Shown one piece after another: positions 1 through 9,970 of a DNA stretch of 64,000 nt. The DNA lies in contig CM054118.1 of NCBI GenBank assembly GCA_028673005.1, positions 9,261,082-9,325,081 on the forward strand, in the 5' to 3' direction. Source of the DNA: Tanypteryx hageni (Eukaryota > Arthropoda > Insecta > Odonata > Petaluridae). Positions within the stretch are counted from its first letter, which is position 1. Each line of letters starts with the position of its first letter. A program made the position numbers and the translations under genes. The notes beneath the pieces were generated by a model. That model was not told where the DNA came from. It did no database searches and was given only the letters and a program-made list of their open reading frames with translations.

Positions 1-344
1 AGTCCACGCCCTAAGATCGACGGCCAATTTTTTCTCGTTTTAATTTGCAAAAGAATGAAAGTGTCGAAGACGAAAAATCGCTATGTGCGTGTTATATTGC
101 GGGAAAAATTAATAATACCCTGGAGTCCAACCCGGGTACTCTTCGGATCATTTGTCGGTTAATGCGAGATGAAAGAATTCTCGTCAAATTTGAATCTACT
201 ACGTAGTCGGGATCTTTGTTTAAAATACGTTTAAAAAGCGTTACATACAGAACGACAGAATAATGGATTTATATTGAGAGAGTTTAACGTTATGCAATCT
301 TGACCCTTGTAAGTATTTTCTGTTCGTCGTTTATGTATTAACGA
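1..344. other. no recognisable feature
   Basis: AT-rich sequence with no convincing coding frame, RNA gene or repeat that I can name. Short frames here lack family motifs. It may be host intergenic DNA or old repeat sequence. Confidence 0.4.
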
Positions 345-374
345 TATATGTATATATATATATCCTATATATAT

Positions 375-419
<45 letters not shown>
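345..419. repeat. TA microsatellite
   Basis: Nearly pure (TA)n with two interrupting CC dinucleotides near 363-375. Long TA tracts recur in the window near 1162, 7569, 27665 and 43487, so this genome tolerates them well. Confidence 0.95.
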
Positions 420-420
<1 letters not shown>

Positions 421-1159
421 ATAAAGTCACCCAACATGGCGTATCCTTGTATCTTCCCTGTTTGCTTCTGCTTTTAGGCGGTGAATGGCTGAACTTGTAG
501 CAGATGCACTGCAACGCCATCTGTAACGCACAATCAGTTTTAGAACTCGTTTTATTCAAGTAACGATCTATCGTTTATTTTTGTGTCCAGGAAATGTTTA
601 GAGAGTCTTCGTTCTAACGCTTCCTCGCGTCTAAAGGTTACTTATTTCAACTTAAACATTATTCAGATATTAACTACTAATAATAGGAATATTTCTCATC
701 CTCAATTTATACGAATTGATAAAATGCCATAGCTGCAGGTTAGGTTTGAAATCCTAAATGGCGTGGCTCCTAATATGAGGTACTCTGCAGTCTCCAATCA
801 AACAAGGGTGTTTGTTTGTGATCCCCGCAGGTATAGACATGTTTGTAAACTCTTAAAAGCGAATGTGTTAAAAACAACTTTTTTATACTTTCGGCAAATA
901 AAATGACTGTTTTTGGCTTAACTAATTTGTTTTCTTACCCAGCATGTGATGCACCCCATAATAAGAGCCATCCCCATATTAGGGGAAGGTTTATGATATT
1001 CCGTAAAATTAGTTTATATCAGCAGTGACTTATGTTAATGAACTAATAACTCTTGTGCTAAATACAGGACAGGTATACTTCACAATACCTTAAGAGTTGC
1101 CGTTCCATTGTTAGCGGTATCATTGCTGTGACAAAAAAACAAAATGTGCCCCATATTAA

Positions 1160-1160
<1 letters not shown>
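420..1160. other. no recognisable feature
   Basis: AT-rich, non-coding in appearance. I see no long frame with family motifs, no inverted repeat and no tandem repeat. It precedes the TA tract that borders the pogo-like element. Confidence 0.4.

Positions 1161-1161
<1 letters not shown>

Positions 1162-1217
<56 letters not shown>
1162..1217. repeat. TA microsatellite at left edge of pogo element
   Basis: Pure (TA)n. It abuts the left terminal region of the pogo/Tigger remnant that begins near 1219. The matching right end of that element also abuts a TA tract at 7569-7630, which suggests insertion inside one TA-rich target. Confidence 0.93.
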
Positions 1218-1221
<4 letters not shown>

Positions 1222-1432
1222 AAGTAGAGTCCAGATAATCCGACCTTCGATTGTCCGACATTCCGGGAAATCCGACATAGCCATAGGCAGCTCAATATCC
1301 GTGGCGAAAAATTATCGGAACTTTCGGACGATTTTTAAAAATTTAATGCGAAATTTCGTTATCTTATTGACAACGAAGGATTGTTAGGTGAGCAGATGTA
1401 TAACTGCGATGCTACAGGCTTAGGTTTGTGAG

Positions 1433-1735
1433 TGTGCCCAGCCGATTCGCCTCTGTCCTACATCTACATCTACAAGTTACCCTCCAATTCACAAAGTTGG
1501 TGGGTGGCAGGGGGTGCAATGCACCAAATCCTACCTAAAGATTGTCTAACGCAATTCGAAATTTCCTATTGTGATCTCGTATTGTCCTCGGAAAGAACGA
1601 GCCTAGATAACGCTCCGTCCTACAATCGATCTCACGTATTTTATCGTCTCGATCATTTCTACCTATATACGTTGGTGCCACAATTATACCCACTACCTCC
1701 TCTTTTAGACATTCCGGCCTATACACTATATATAC
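1433..1735. repeat. short insert inside pogo transposase, possibly SINE-like
   Basis: This segment lies between two contiguous pieces of the pogo DDE domain, so it is an insertion. It contains a TACATCTACATC direct repeat and a GGTGGGTGGCAGGGGG motif. I could not find a clear target-site duplication or a tRNA-like head, so the SINE label is only a suggestion. Confidence 0.35.
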
Positions 1736-3035
1736 TATACACTATAAAATGCTGCCTTCAAAAACTTTAACTGAAGCTTCAGCTCCTGGGCAGTGGCGGC
1801 TCGTGTATAGGCACTGCGGAACTGCAGCACCCCCTATTTCCACTTGATATTATCGATAACATTTAATATAATGAGTCCTTTTAATATATATTCCTTAAGC
1901 TTAATGTCAGTACTTCAGTAGCCATCCCCCAGTTTATGAAAAAGATACAAAAATCTTTGCATGGAACTGTGTGCTTCACAGTGCCAGCGACGTGGCGTTT
2001 GACTGTTGTGCGCATGCGCACATAGGAGGGGGGGTGGGGAGGAAGGCGGAACTGCCAGGTAGAGAGAGCACTGTTGCTCTCGCAGTGCCGGCTCTGGCGT
2101 GATGGTGGAAGGAAGTTTTTTTTTTACTCAGCGTTTGTTGTGCTTAAAAACCGTGTACCATATTCTTGAATGTGATAAAGTGTAGAAGAGTGTAGAATTA
2201 GATTATTATTCTGCTTCCAGCTATTCTATTTGATTCATTTTTTTTCGGTTCTTTTATTTAACAGAAAACTTTAACCATGGCCTTGCATCCCCAAGAAATA
2301 AGTTCTGTGACTGTAAGTGAACTTCAACAGCTTAAGTTTTCACAGCTATCTCTACATGAGAAAGTTACAGTTAAGAAAAGAGGTCATTCAACACCTGATA
2401 TTCTAATATCTCAGCCAGGCAAAAGCAACAACAAGAAATATATTCGTAGCTTTAATTCTGAATGGTACCAACGGAAAAGTTGGCTTTGCGGCTGTGAAGT
2501 AAAAAATGCACTGTTTTGCTTCCCGTATTTGCTGTTTGGAGGTGATGTACCGTGGACAAAAGATGGTTTTAGTAATATAAACAAAATGAAAGAAAAAACT
2601 GAAAAGCATGAGAAGTCAAAGAAGCACGTTGATAATGTTGTTTCACAGTCACTTTTAGGAACCGTAAGTATTAAGGAGAAACTTAGTGAGGCATACAGAC
2701 TTTTAATCAATGAGCATAATATAAAAGTTAAAAAGAACCGTGAAATTTTGTCCAAAATAATAGACTGCATTTACTTTTGTGGAAACTTTGAAACTCCCTT
2801 ACGTGGACATGATGAAAAAGACGATTCAGTAAATCCAGGGGTATTTAGAGGATTAGTAAATTTTGCATCTAAATTAGATTCAGATTTGAAGAATCACTTA
2901 GAAACCAGTGCAGCCTTCAAAGGTGTTTCTAAGACCATTCAGAATGAGATACTTGACTGCCTGCTACAAATATACCATGAGGAGATAAGGACGGAAATTA
3001 GAAAAGCTTCCTTTATAGCTGTCATGGCTGATGAC

Positions 3036-5654
3036 TAGACCGCGGATCTTTAGGTAAAAACCTATTTATTTCCTGAGAAGATATCTGAATATACAATTGT
3101 ATATATACGTTTCATGAATAATTAACCCCAAAAACGTATATTTTATAGTGCCTAAAAATGCCTATTTTGACATGAATGCCTAAAAATGCCTATTTCGACG
3201 TTAATGCTTATTTTTGCCATTTTCATGCTAAAAAGCCTAAAAAGGGCTAATTTTTTTTGGTACTAGTCATATTTTTTAAACTGACTGTACAATGTTCAGT
3301 TGAGGGTTGGGAAAATGTCCTTCACACCACGGTCATGATCAGGTGGCGAACATCAGCTCAGACCTGTCACGCATCCGGCGGTGCTATTGTTTCCCTGTGT
3401 CGCACGATGCGACAATGTAACAATGGGTTTAATCTGATGTTGCGTTAATTTCTCATCGTTACATTGCCATATTGTGTGACACGGGAAAACGAGAATAACC
3501 CTGCAGTCCATCTCCAGACTGCAGAGGGTGAAGATGAGAAGTGTGAACGTGAAAATTGTGAAAGTGCAATGCATAAAGTAGCAAGTTCGAAAGCTTATTT
3601 AATACCTCAGTGGCTACAAGAGTTCCCGTACTTCACAACGGATGAAAAAGTTATCTTCTGTCAAGCATACAACAAGGAGGTAAGTACATTATAATGCTGG
3701 CTTGCAACGAATTATTGGCCGTGAATTGCTTGACATCGTTGAGGCAAAAACCATCTACATTTTTTGTTTATACGAGCCATTTTATGGTAACTATAGACGT
3801 GGTTATTCAAAATTTTCAGCAATCCAGCTGCGGACCTTCGTAGCTCTACAGTAAATTTTATAATTTTGTCCCATTTCAATATTTATTAGATTATTTCCGT
3901 ATTTTTATGGTTAATTATTTCTTCATAATTTTTCTTTATAGGTTTCGAGTTATAAAAAAACCCATCTAACTCAGCATACCCAAGGAGTGCTACATAAGGC
4001 AAATGTTTAACGCAAATCGAAGATGAAACAAACGCTTTTAACAAAAACTTCTGAGGGATCCTGCAAGAAGAATCAGTTTGATGCAGATTTGTGTCATGCA
4101 ATTGTGGCAGCCAACATTCCATTCAGAACACTAAGAAATTCCAACATTTAAGGGGTTCCTAGAACGATACTGCCATCAGTCGGTACCTTCTGAGTCAACG
4201 ATAGGCAAGAATTACGTACAACCCACGTACGATGATGCAATGTGCTGGATACGGGAGGACATTGGAGATTCACATATTTGGATATCAGTCAATGAAACCA
4301 CTGACGCTCTCAGCAGATACATGGCCAACTTAGTTGTTGGGAAATTGGACCCAGATGTGCCATCCAGAGCCTATCTCATCTGCACAAAGTAACTTGCCAA
4401 AACAAATCAGGAAACAATAGCACATTCTGTGAACAATCGACTGAAATAGCTGTATCCCAACAATCTAGACGAAGAGAAAGTGCTGCTCCTATACACAGAT
4501 GCTGCCCTGCAGTTGCTCAAGGTGTTCTATCCCTCTCTTGTGCATGTGACATGCCTTGCCCGTGGTTTGAACCGCGTAGCAGAGCAAATAAGACTGGAAA
4601 TTCCCAAGGTGAACAAATTGATCTCCACCGCGAAGAAGGTCTTCGTCAAGGCACCAACAAGAAAACAGGCTTTTTGAAAAAAACTGCCCAATGTCCCTCT
4701 GCCACCTGTGCCTGTGCTCAGCCGCTGGGGCACATGACTGAAAGCAGCTGAATTTTCAGTGAGCATATCCTTCATGTCAAGGAAGTTGTGGCAAATCTAG
4801 CTGAGGATACTGCCTGTGTCACTTCGGCGAAAATGTTGCTGGATGATCCCTCCAGTCCCAAGGATTTGGTGTATATTAGATCCCACTATACATCCCTTGC
4901 GTGGATTATGGGTGAATTGGAGGGCTCAGAAAAACCCATCTACGAAAATACTGCTTTGCTGAATGAAGTGAAACAAAAAATCAAGGAAGCGCCAGGTGAA
5001 GTGGGGGAAAAGTAAGAGCCAAACTAGAAAAAGGGCTACAAAAGAACTCAGGTCTGCAGAGCCTATGTACAGCAGCAGATATACTGGCAGGAAAATCCAG
5101 TGAAGTTGAGTGCAAAATTTCATTTCAACATGCACCTAAGTTGTAGTTTGCCCCCGTCACATCAGTTGATGTCGAACGTTCTTTTTTGCTTACAAGATGA
5201 TATTAACTGATAAATGCCATAGTTTTGTGCTAAAAAAACTTAGAAAAGGTGCTTGTCATTTACTGTGAGGCCAACTACGGGAAATTTGCGGAATAAACGC
5301 AAAGAGGTGACAAATTCATTGTGGGAATTCCGAATGAAACAGTTTGTCAAACATTCTGCATAGTACTTAAATTTATACTTGAATAGTGTTTTCAGTCAGT
5401 ATTACTATATGTAATGTAGATAGTATTTTCTCTGTGACGCATGGTAAATTAACCATAAGAATAAGTTCCAATGCATAGTAGTAAAATATTTTTATGTTCT
5501 TTGAAAACAAATCAATAATGTTTGGTTGACTGGTAATTTTTGGAAGTAGTTTTTAGAGCCTATTTTACGTTTTATAAAGCCTAATTAAGCTACTTAAAGA
5601 GCCTATTTTAGTCGCCTAAAACTAAATTTTTAGAACCTAAAAATCCGCGGTCTA
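3036..5654 (+). mobile_element. second hAT transposon nested in the first, 8-bp TSD CTGATGAC
   Basis: Inverted termini TAGACCGCGGAT at 3036 and its complement ATCCGCGGTCTA ending at 5654 are bordered by CTGATGAC at 3028-3035 and 5655-5662. The element starts with TAG, which ends the host transposase frame right at the insertion point. Subterminal repeats of GCCTAAAAATGCCTATTT type lie inside both ends (about 3060-3240 and 5550-5640). The interior holds a degraded BED-finger hAT transposase gene. Length is 2619 bp. Confidence 0.94.
3464..5150 (+). pseudogene. BED-finger hAT transposase remnant with a visible intron
   Basis: An N-terminal segment (3464-3679) ends FCQAYNKE, the first half of a BED-type zinc finger. 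It stops at a textbook donor GAG/GTAAGT (intron from 3680). A pyrimidine-rich acceptor TTTCTTTATAG at 3941 precedes the second half of the finger, with the H-x5-H spacing. Further fragments of the catalytic domain follow: a VNETTDALSRYMANL-like region near 4290, LYPSLVHVTCLARGLNR near 4520 and KMLLDDPS near 4835. Stops and frame changes separate them. The hAT dimerisation end is short or lost. The gene is dead, but its intron position inside the finger is clear. Confidence 0.7.
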
Positions 5655-7566
5655 CTGATGACACAACAGATGTTTCGGAACACACTCAAATGGTCCTTGT
5701 TCTATGGTACGTATTGAATGAAGAAATATTTGAGCCTTTTTGGGGATTCTTTATTCCAGAAAATCAAACTGCAGATGGCATATCAGAACGTATTTTAGAA
5801 CAATTGGACATAATCCTTCAAGGAAATGGACAAAAACTGATAGCTCAGACATTTGATGGTGCAAATGTCATGAAAGGCAAAAAAGCAGGAGTTCAAGCAA
5901 AAATAAAAGCAGTTTATAGTAATGCACGTTTCATTCACTGTTATGCACATCAACTTAATTTAATAATGAGAAATGCAGCAAGTATTACACGAAACGCAAG
6001 AATATTTTTCTCTAACATTCTGGCTATTCCAACATTCTTCTCAAGATCACCACAACGTGTGTCCATTCTCAAGAAACATATGGACGTCAGCATTCCACGT
6101 CCATCCTCTACAAGGTGGAATTTCAACATACGGACCATAAACAGAGTTCATGAAAATTTGCAACCTTTAAAAAACTGCCTTACTGAAATTCAGTCAACAT
6201 CAAATGCAGATCAAGCCATTGCAGAAGCAACAGGAATTTTAAAATACCTGAATGATGATAATTTCAAGTTTTGGTTAGAGCTTTTTCATCAGATTATGCC
6301 TCATGTTGAAATAATTTACAACCAAATGCAATCTCGAGAAATTAGTGTGTTTCAAGTTAATGAATATATAACAAATTTCAAAACTGCTATTTTAGAATTG
6401 AGAAACTCAAAGTACTGTGAAAATCCTTCAAAGACACTCATGGCAGAAGCTAAGGAAGTGTGTGACTATATATGTGTTGATATAATGGACGGATATTCTT
6501 CCACTAAACACTTAGTAGCTGCTAAATTGTTCAACAAGAAATGCTTCACTAGATTTAAGAATGAACATCCCACAAAAGAGATAGTACTGACCACTGAAGC
6601 TTATCCCATGATTGACAAAGAAAAGCTTGAAACTGAACTAAAAGTATTCTATTGTAGGACTGATATTCATGAATATTGCAAATTAATTGAGCTGCTGAAA
6701 TTTATCTTGGAAAATAATCTAGATGATGTTTTTAGTGAAATTACGAAACTGATAAAAATCCTCTTGACAATTCCCATGACTACATCAGAGGCAGAGCGCT
6801 GCTTTTCAACATTGAAAAGAATAAAAACTTTTTTAAGAAGCACTATGAATTCGGAAAGACTAAATGCGCTTGCAGTACTTTCAATGGAGAAAAATTTCCT
6901 CAATTGTCATCCAGAGATCAAGGAGAAAATTATTGAACTTTTTGCGCAAATTAAAACAAGAAGAATGGATTTCATTTTTAAATGAATAGATCAAGCTTGA
7001 ACTGTAACAATTTAAGTTAAAGTAAGTAAAAAATGTTTGTTTTTTTTTGTTAAGATTTTATCAAGTTCCTGAATAAATTTTATTTTTATAAATGTTTTTT
7101 TCCTTTTACACAATTTTAAAACAAAGGCTAAAAATTTTCTGGAGCAGCACCCCCACTAATTTTAGCTACGAGCCGCCACTGCTCCTGGGTATAAACGAAG
7201 TAATGAAAGAGTGATTATTGTAGCCTGTAGTGACGCTACTCGTAATTACAAATTAAAACTCGTACTTATCGGAAAGGCCAAGAAAACTACGATCTTTCAA
7301 AAACCTAGCTCCTGCTGTTCTACCACTTTTGTGTAAGTACTGCTTACCTCGCGGCAAGGAAGAGAAGCAGAGTCTGGAAACAAACTTCAATCACCCAATT
7401 TTTTCAACAATAACTTTAACTTCAAACAATAGTTTTGTACTCTATTATGCTAGTCGTGCTGTAGAATAATTATCAATAAACGTGATTTCATACTTGTGTT
7501 ACACTTCAAATTTTTGTTTCGTTTCGCCCCGTTGTTTTACTTATAGTCCGACATTTTCCGTAATCG

Positions 7567-7568
<2 letters not shown>

Positions 7569-7630
<62 letters not shown>
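7569..7630. repeat. TA microsatellite at right edge of pogo element
   Basis: Pure (TA)n directly after the right terminal region of the pogo remnant. It pairs with the tract at 1162-1217. Confidence 0.93.
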
Positions 7631-7633
<3 letters not shown>

Positions 7634-7772
7634 AGAGGGATTTCCCAAGTAGGAGGGATAATGGCCAATTCCTTAATTATAATTAAACATTTTATCTTTT
7701 CAAAGCCGCCATTTTAGAAGGGGCAATTACGAGAGCACTTCAGTATTACTGTTTCTTTCCTTTACCTCTTGT

Positions 7773-8670
7773 TGGTGGATGTTTTACCCCCACTCCTTGG
7801 GGTCACAAGGAGGTGTTTATTTAAAGACCTTTACGGCACCCTAACCCAAGTCTAGAGAGAGGATACGTGAGCAGCTGATGTCTCCTCCGCCCCCTACCCT
7901 ACCGGCCACGCGCGACGACAAGGGGCGTGATGGAGGCTATCCCTAGGTTGAAGCGACGCTTCGTGGTCAGACACCCCCTCACACCCTTTCCCACTATTTT
8001 CGCCACAGACGTCACAAGTTAATCGGGGGTAGGCTCCGGCCTAGACGATACGTGGGACACCGGCCCCTAACCATCCCGACCCTTTGCATGGAATCCGCCG
8101 CTACTCAAGAGACTCCTCCGCCCCCTCTCCTTCCGGTCACGTGCGACGACAAGGGGTGTGATGGAGGCCATCCCTAGGGTGAAGCGGTGCTTCGTGGCCA
8201 GACATCCCTCACGCCCCCTTTCCCACGATTCTCGCCACAGACGTCACAAGTTATTTGGGGGAGGGGTGAAAGCGGCGTTTCGTGGCCGGACATCCACCCA
8301 CACCCTTTTCCACTATTCTCGCCACAGACGTCACAAGTTATTCGGGGTAGGCTCCTGCCTAGGCGATACGGGGGACGCCGATTCCTAACCAACCCGACCC
8401 TTTGCATGAAATCCATCGCTACTCAAGAGCAGATGTTCTCGCGTCGGAGGGCGGCGGAAGACTGACGATGATGTTTCGTGGCGTTAGAGTATGCCAGACT
8501 CGAGTGTGGTGGTGGTGGGGGGGGGGGCAAGAATATTTTGGGTGCTTTTCCCGGTTTATAAGACTCCTGGCGCAAATAGAATGCTTATTTGAAACTTTTA
8601 TAATATATACCGAATAGGATGGTATTATTTAAATGAGAATAATAACACTTTTATTTTGTCTACATTTATT
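7773..8670 (+). repeat. left terminal inverted repeat of the Polinton
   Basis: Reverse complement of 37450-38321 with only scattered differences. Outermost shared bases are TGGTGGATGTTTTACCCC. It includes a GC-rich block with three copies of CGCCACAGACGTCACAAGTT, at about 8001, 8233 and 8320, each followed by GGGG-rich sequence. The 76-80 codon frames inside are produced by these repeats on both strands and I do not call them genes. ACGTCA is a CREB/ATF-like core, so a regulatory or replication-protein binding role is possible. The left copy has a short insertion near 8555-8575 that the right copy lacks. Confidence 0.93.
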
Positions 8671-8675
8671 TCATA

Positions 8676-8830
8676 ATCATAAATCCAAATCACCAATATT
8701 CAATCAAAATTTATTAACATTTAAAGTATCATTTTCATCGTTATACGAACAACAGGTTTGTAACGATGATAAATCATATTCATAATTATTCACACCCTTT
8801 TCATTCTTTAACATATTCAATTTTTTGTTG
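8676..8830 (-). repeat. partial tandem duplication of the protease gene 3' end
   Basis: The stretch just downstream of the protease stop repeats the last ~150 bp of the gene (8850-9000) with moderate divergence. On the minus strand it still reads a C-terminus-like string with CCSYND and VNKF, then a stop. It has no start of its own, so it is a duplicated gene tail and not a second gene. Confidence 0.8.
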
Positions 8831-8864
8831 TGGTTTTATAATTCTAAATACAAATCATCGAAAT

Positions 8865-9416
8865 TCAATAAAATTTATTAACATATAAGTATGACTTTCC
8901 ATCATTATACGAACAACAGGATTGTAACAACGAAAAATCATGTTCATAATTATTCACACACTTTTCATTCCTTAACATATTCTTCAATAGATGGGTAACC
9001 ATACTATCATTTTTCTTCCTATTTTCTCCAAAAAAGTTTAACACGAATTCCTTTTCAAATCCCCTGCATCTGAAGTAAAGGTACACCACACAGTATTTAC
9101 CGCATACATCGGAGGTAAAACTCTGGAGAGGAAAATCGTTATAGGTCCACGTAGTAGAATTTCTGCTGATGAACTTCTGGTGATTTTTTATTGTCGGTGG
9201 CAAGCCGTAGCTATCGAAATATTCACCGCTTCCATCTTCATCAATGAAGAATGATATCCAATGCTTACCAGGCTTATACACTGGGTCCGTGTTTGAGATA
9301 AACGCACAGGGGCGTTCAGCTCGAATTGGCAGATTATTTGAAGCGAAAACGCCGGTATGTATCTGCTGAAAACTTTTTACAGTTTTTAATATAGACTCAA
9401 GCTCGTAAGAATTCAT
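8865..9416 (-). CDS. Polinton adenain-like cysteine protease (C5/Ulp1 fold)
   Basis: 183 aa, about the adenain length. The catalytic elements are in the right order: His52 in GKHWISFF, Asp68 in EYFDSYG, the oxyanion Gln98 in PLQSF and Cys105 in DVCGKYC. In adenoviruses and Polintons this enzyme matures capsid and core proteins. Here it would act on the capsid proteins encoded just upstream. The start is set by an ATG that overlaps the stop of the preceding gene as TAATG (9414-9418), which suggests coupled translation. The frame is open with all catalytic residues present, so no lesion is seen. A diverged copy of its 3' end lies immediately downstream. Confidence 0.93.
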   Translation of the reverse strand: MNSYELESILKTVKSFQQIHTGVFASNNLPIRAERPCAFISNTDPVYKPGKHWISFFIDEDGSGEYFDSYGLPPTIKNHQKFISRNSTTWTYNDFPLQSFTSDVCGKYCVVYLYFRCRGFEKEFVLNFFGENRKKNDSMVTHLLKNMLRNEKCVNNYEHDFSLLQSCCSYNDGKSYLYVNKFY

Positions 9417-9913
9417 TATTGTGTATCGTAGTTGATGTACTTATTAAACCAATTAGTAATATGAAAAACGTTTGACGTAGCACACACAAAGTTCTTCTCT
9501 ATATCATGATTTTTATGGAAACATCTAGGCGTTTCTTCGGTGAAACTTTTTAGAGATGGACAGCCAAGGTTTTTTATATCTACCACCTTTCTGCTAATGA
9601 GATGAGATAAATATGCCGATTTTCGATGACCTTTGCGAAATATATTTTCGAATCTCTCGGCAATCAATCGCAATTCTTTTATAAAGTCACTGAACACCAC
9701 ACAACCATCATCCCAACCTATACCGTGATGGTGTAACTCCAACCAGCCGTTTTCTTTTATGCGTGGAAATTTCAAAATATGTTTAGGGTATGGTGGGCGT
9801 ATAAGCCAGTGCTGAAATAAAGTCAGGCTTTCGTCAAGAATTGCTATTTCTTTTAAAACATAGCCTCCAAATTTATCAGCGCATGCTTGAAAATCTACGA
9901 AGAGGGTCGTCAT
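9416..9913 (-). CDS. conserved Polinton protein of unknown function (165 aa)
   Basis: ATG at 9913 and TAA overlapping the next gene's ATG. The protein opens TTLFVDFQACADKFGGYVLKE and has a central HHHGIGWDDG segment. The opening (Asp near residue 7 followed by a KE.A strand) resembles RNase H-like nuclease folds. That is a weak inference and I do not assign an activity. Its position between the major capsid and protease genes points to a virion or morphogenesis role. No signal peptide or membrane segment is visible. The frame is intact. Confidence 0.75.
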   Translation of the reverse strand: MTTLFVDFQACADKFGGYVLKEIAILDESLTLFQHWLIRPPYPKHILKFPRIKENGWLELHHHGIGWDDGCVVFSDFIKELRLIAERFENIFRKGHRKSAYLSHLISRKVVDIKNLGCPSLKSFTEETPRCFHKNHDIEKNFVCATSNVFHITNWFNKYINYDTQ

Positions 9914-9970
9914 GGTGTGTAGGCGTGCGGGTGAGAAGGTAATGACTTAAAATTGAAATGTTCTTATATT

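Larger units (their letters stand above)
2277..6985 (+). pseudogene. hAT transposase (TTF zinc finger, DUF4371, hAT dimerisation domain), disrupted by insertion
   Basis: The N-terminal part (2277-3035, 253 codons) starts at an ATG in good context (ACCATGG). It has a TTF/MYM-type zinc region near residues 55-85 (W...C.C......CFPYLLF) and the DUF4371-like FRGLVNFASKLDSDLKNHL segment. The C-terminal part (5663-6985, 440 codons) begins in the catalytic TTDVS region. It continues with FDGANVMKG and HCYAHQLNL and ends in a hAT dimerisation domain with SEAERCFSTLKR (about 6784). The interruption is one nested hAT plus its 8-bp duplication. The reading frame is otherwise open on both sides, so insertion is the only lesion I see. 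The enzyme would perform cut-and-paste transposition in the nucleus. Relatives are often labelled ZMYM1-like or 52 kDa repressor-like in arthropod genomes. Confidence 0.9.
1791..7181 (+). mobile_element. hAT transposon (ZMYM/TTF-finger transposase), 8-bp TSD CTCCTGGG
   Basis: Terminal inverted repeats are CAGTGGCGGCTCGT at 1791 and ACGAGCCGCCACTG ending at 7181. They are flanked by a perfect 8-bp duplication CTCCTGGG at 1783-1790 and 7182-7189, the hAT signature. It inserted into the transposase gene of the pogo element. It holds a two-part transposase frame (2277-3035 and 5663-6985) and was later split by another hAT at 3036-5654. Without that insert and its duplication it would be about 2.76 kb, a normal hAT length. 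Confidence 0.95.
1370..7320 (+). pseudogene. pogo/Tigger transposase remnant, split by two insertions
   Basis: Recognised from three short segments that follow the order of the Tigger DDE core: EQMYNCDATGL (about 1390-1425), the KMLPSKTL/SAPG segment (about 1745-1790) and the RVIIVACSDAT...LVLIGKAKK segment (about 7200-7290). The first conserved Asp of the family is present in NCDATGL, where related proteins usually read DETGL. A SINE-like insert (about 1433-1735) separates the first two pieces and the hAT separates the last two. Nothing downstream looks like the final DN.P..H block. The gene is certainly inactive. Confidence 0.7.
1219..7568 (+). mobile_element. decayed pogo/Tigger-type DNA transposon (Tc1/mariner superfamily), host of a nested hAT
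   Basis: The left end carries repeated TCCGAC/TCCGACA-type motifs (1225-1280). The right end at about 7545-7568 carries the inverted counterpart (GTCCGACATTTTCCG). Between them are transposase fragments typical of the Tigger DDE domain: EQMYNCDATGL near 1390-1425, YKMLPSKTLTEASAPG just before 1790, and SNERVIIVACSDAT plus KLVLIGKAKK after 7190. The last two are continuous apart from the hAT insertion at 1791-7181. The third catalytic region of the DDE domain is not visible, so the copy is internally deleted. pogo elements insert at TA, which fits the flanking (TA)n. The termini are approximate because the microsatellites blur them. Confidence 0.72.

Noticed and set aside
345..419. Tyr/Ile-repeat proteins from TA and CA tracts here and at 1162, 27665, 39586 and 43487
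   Set aside because: These are microsatellites translated in frame, not genes.
1432..1770. 112-codon plus-strand frame
   Set aside because: It spans the SINE-like insert and the edge of the pogo fragment in the wrong frame, so it is chance.
8158..8465. Open frames of 76-92 codons on both strands inside the Polinton left inverted repeat (and mirrored at 37632-37939)
   Set aside because: They exist on opposite strands at once, arise from the GC-rich tandem repeats, and have Arg/His/Pro-rich composition with no family motif.
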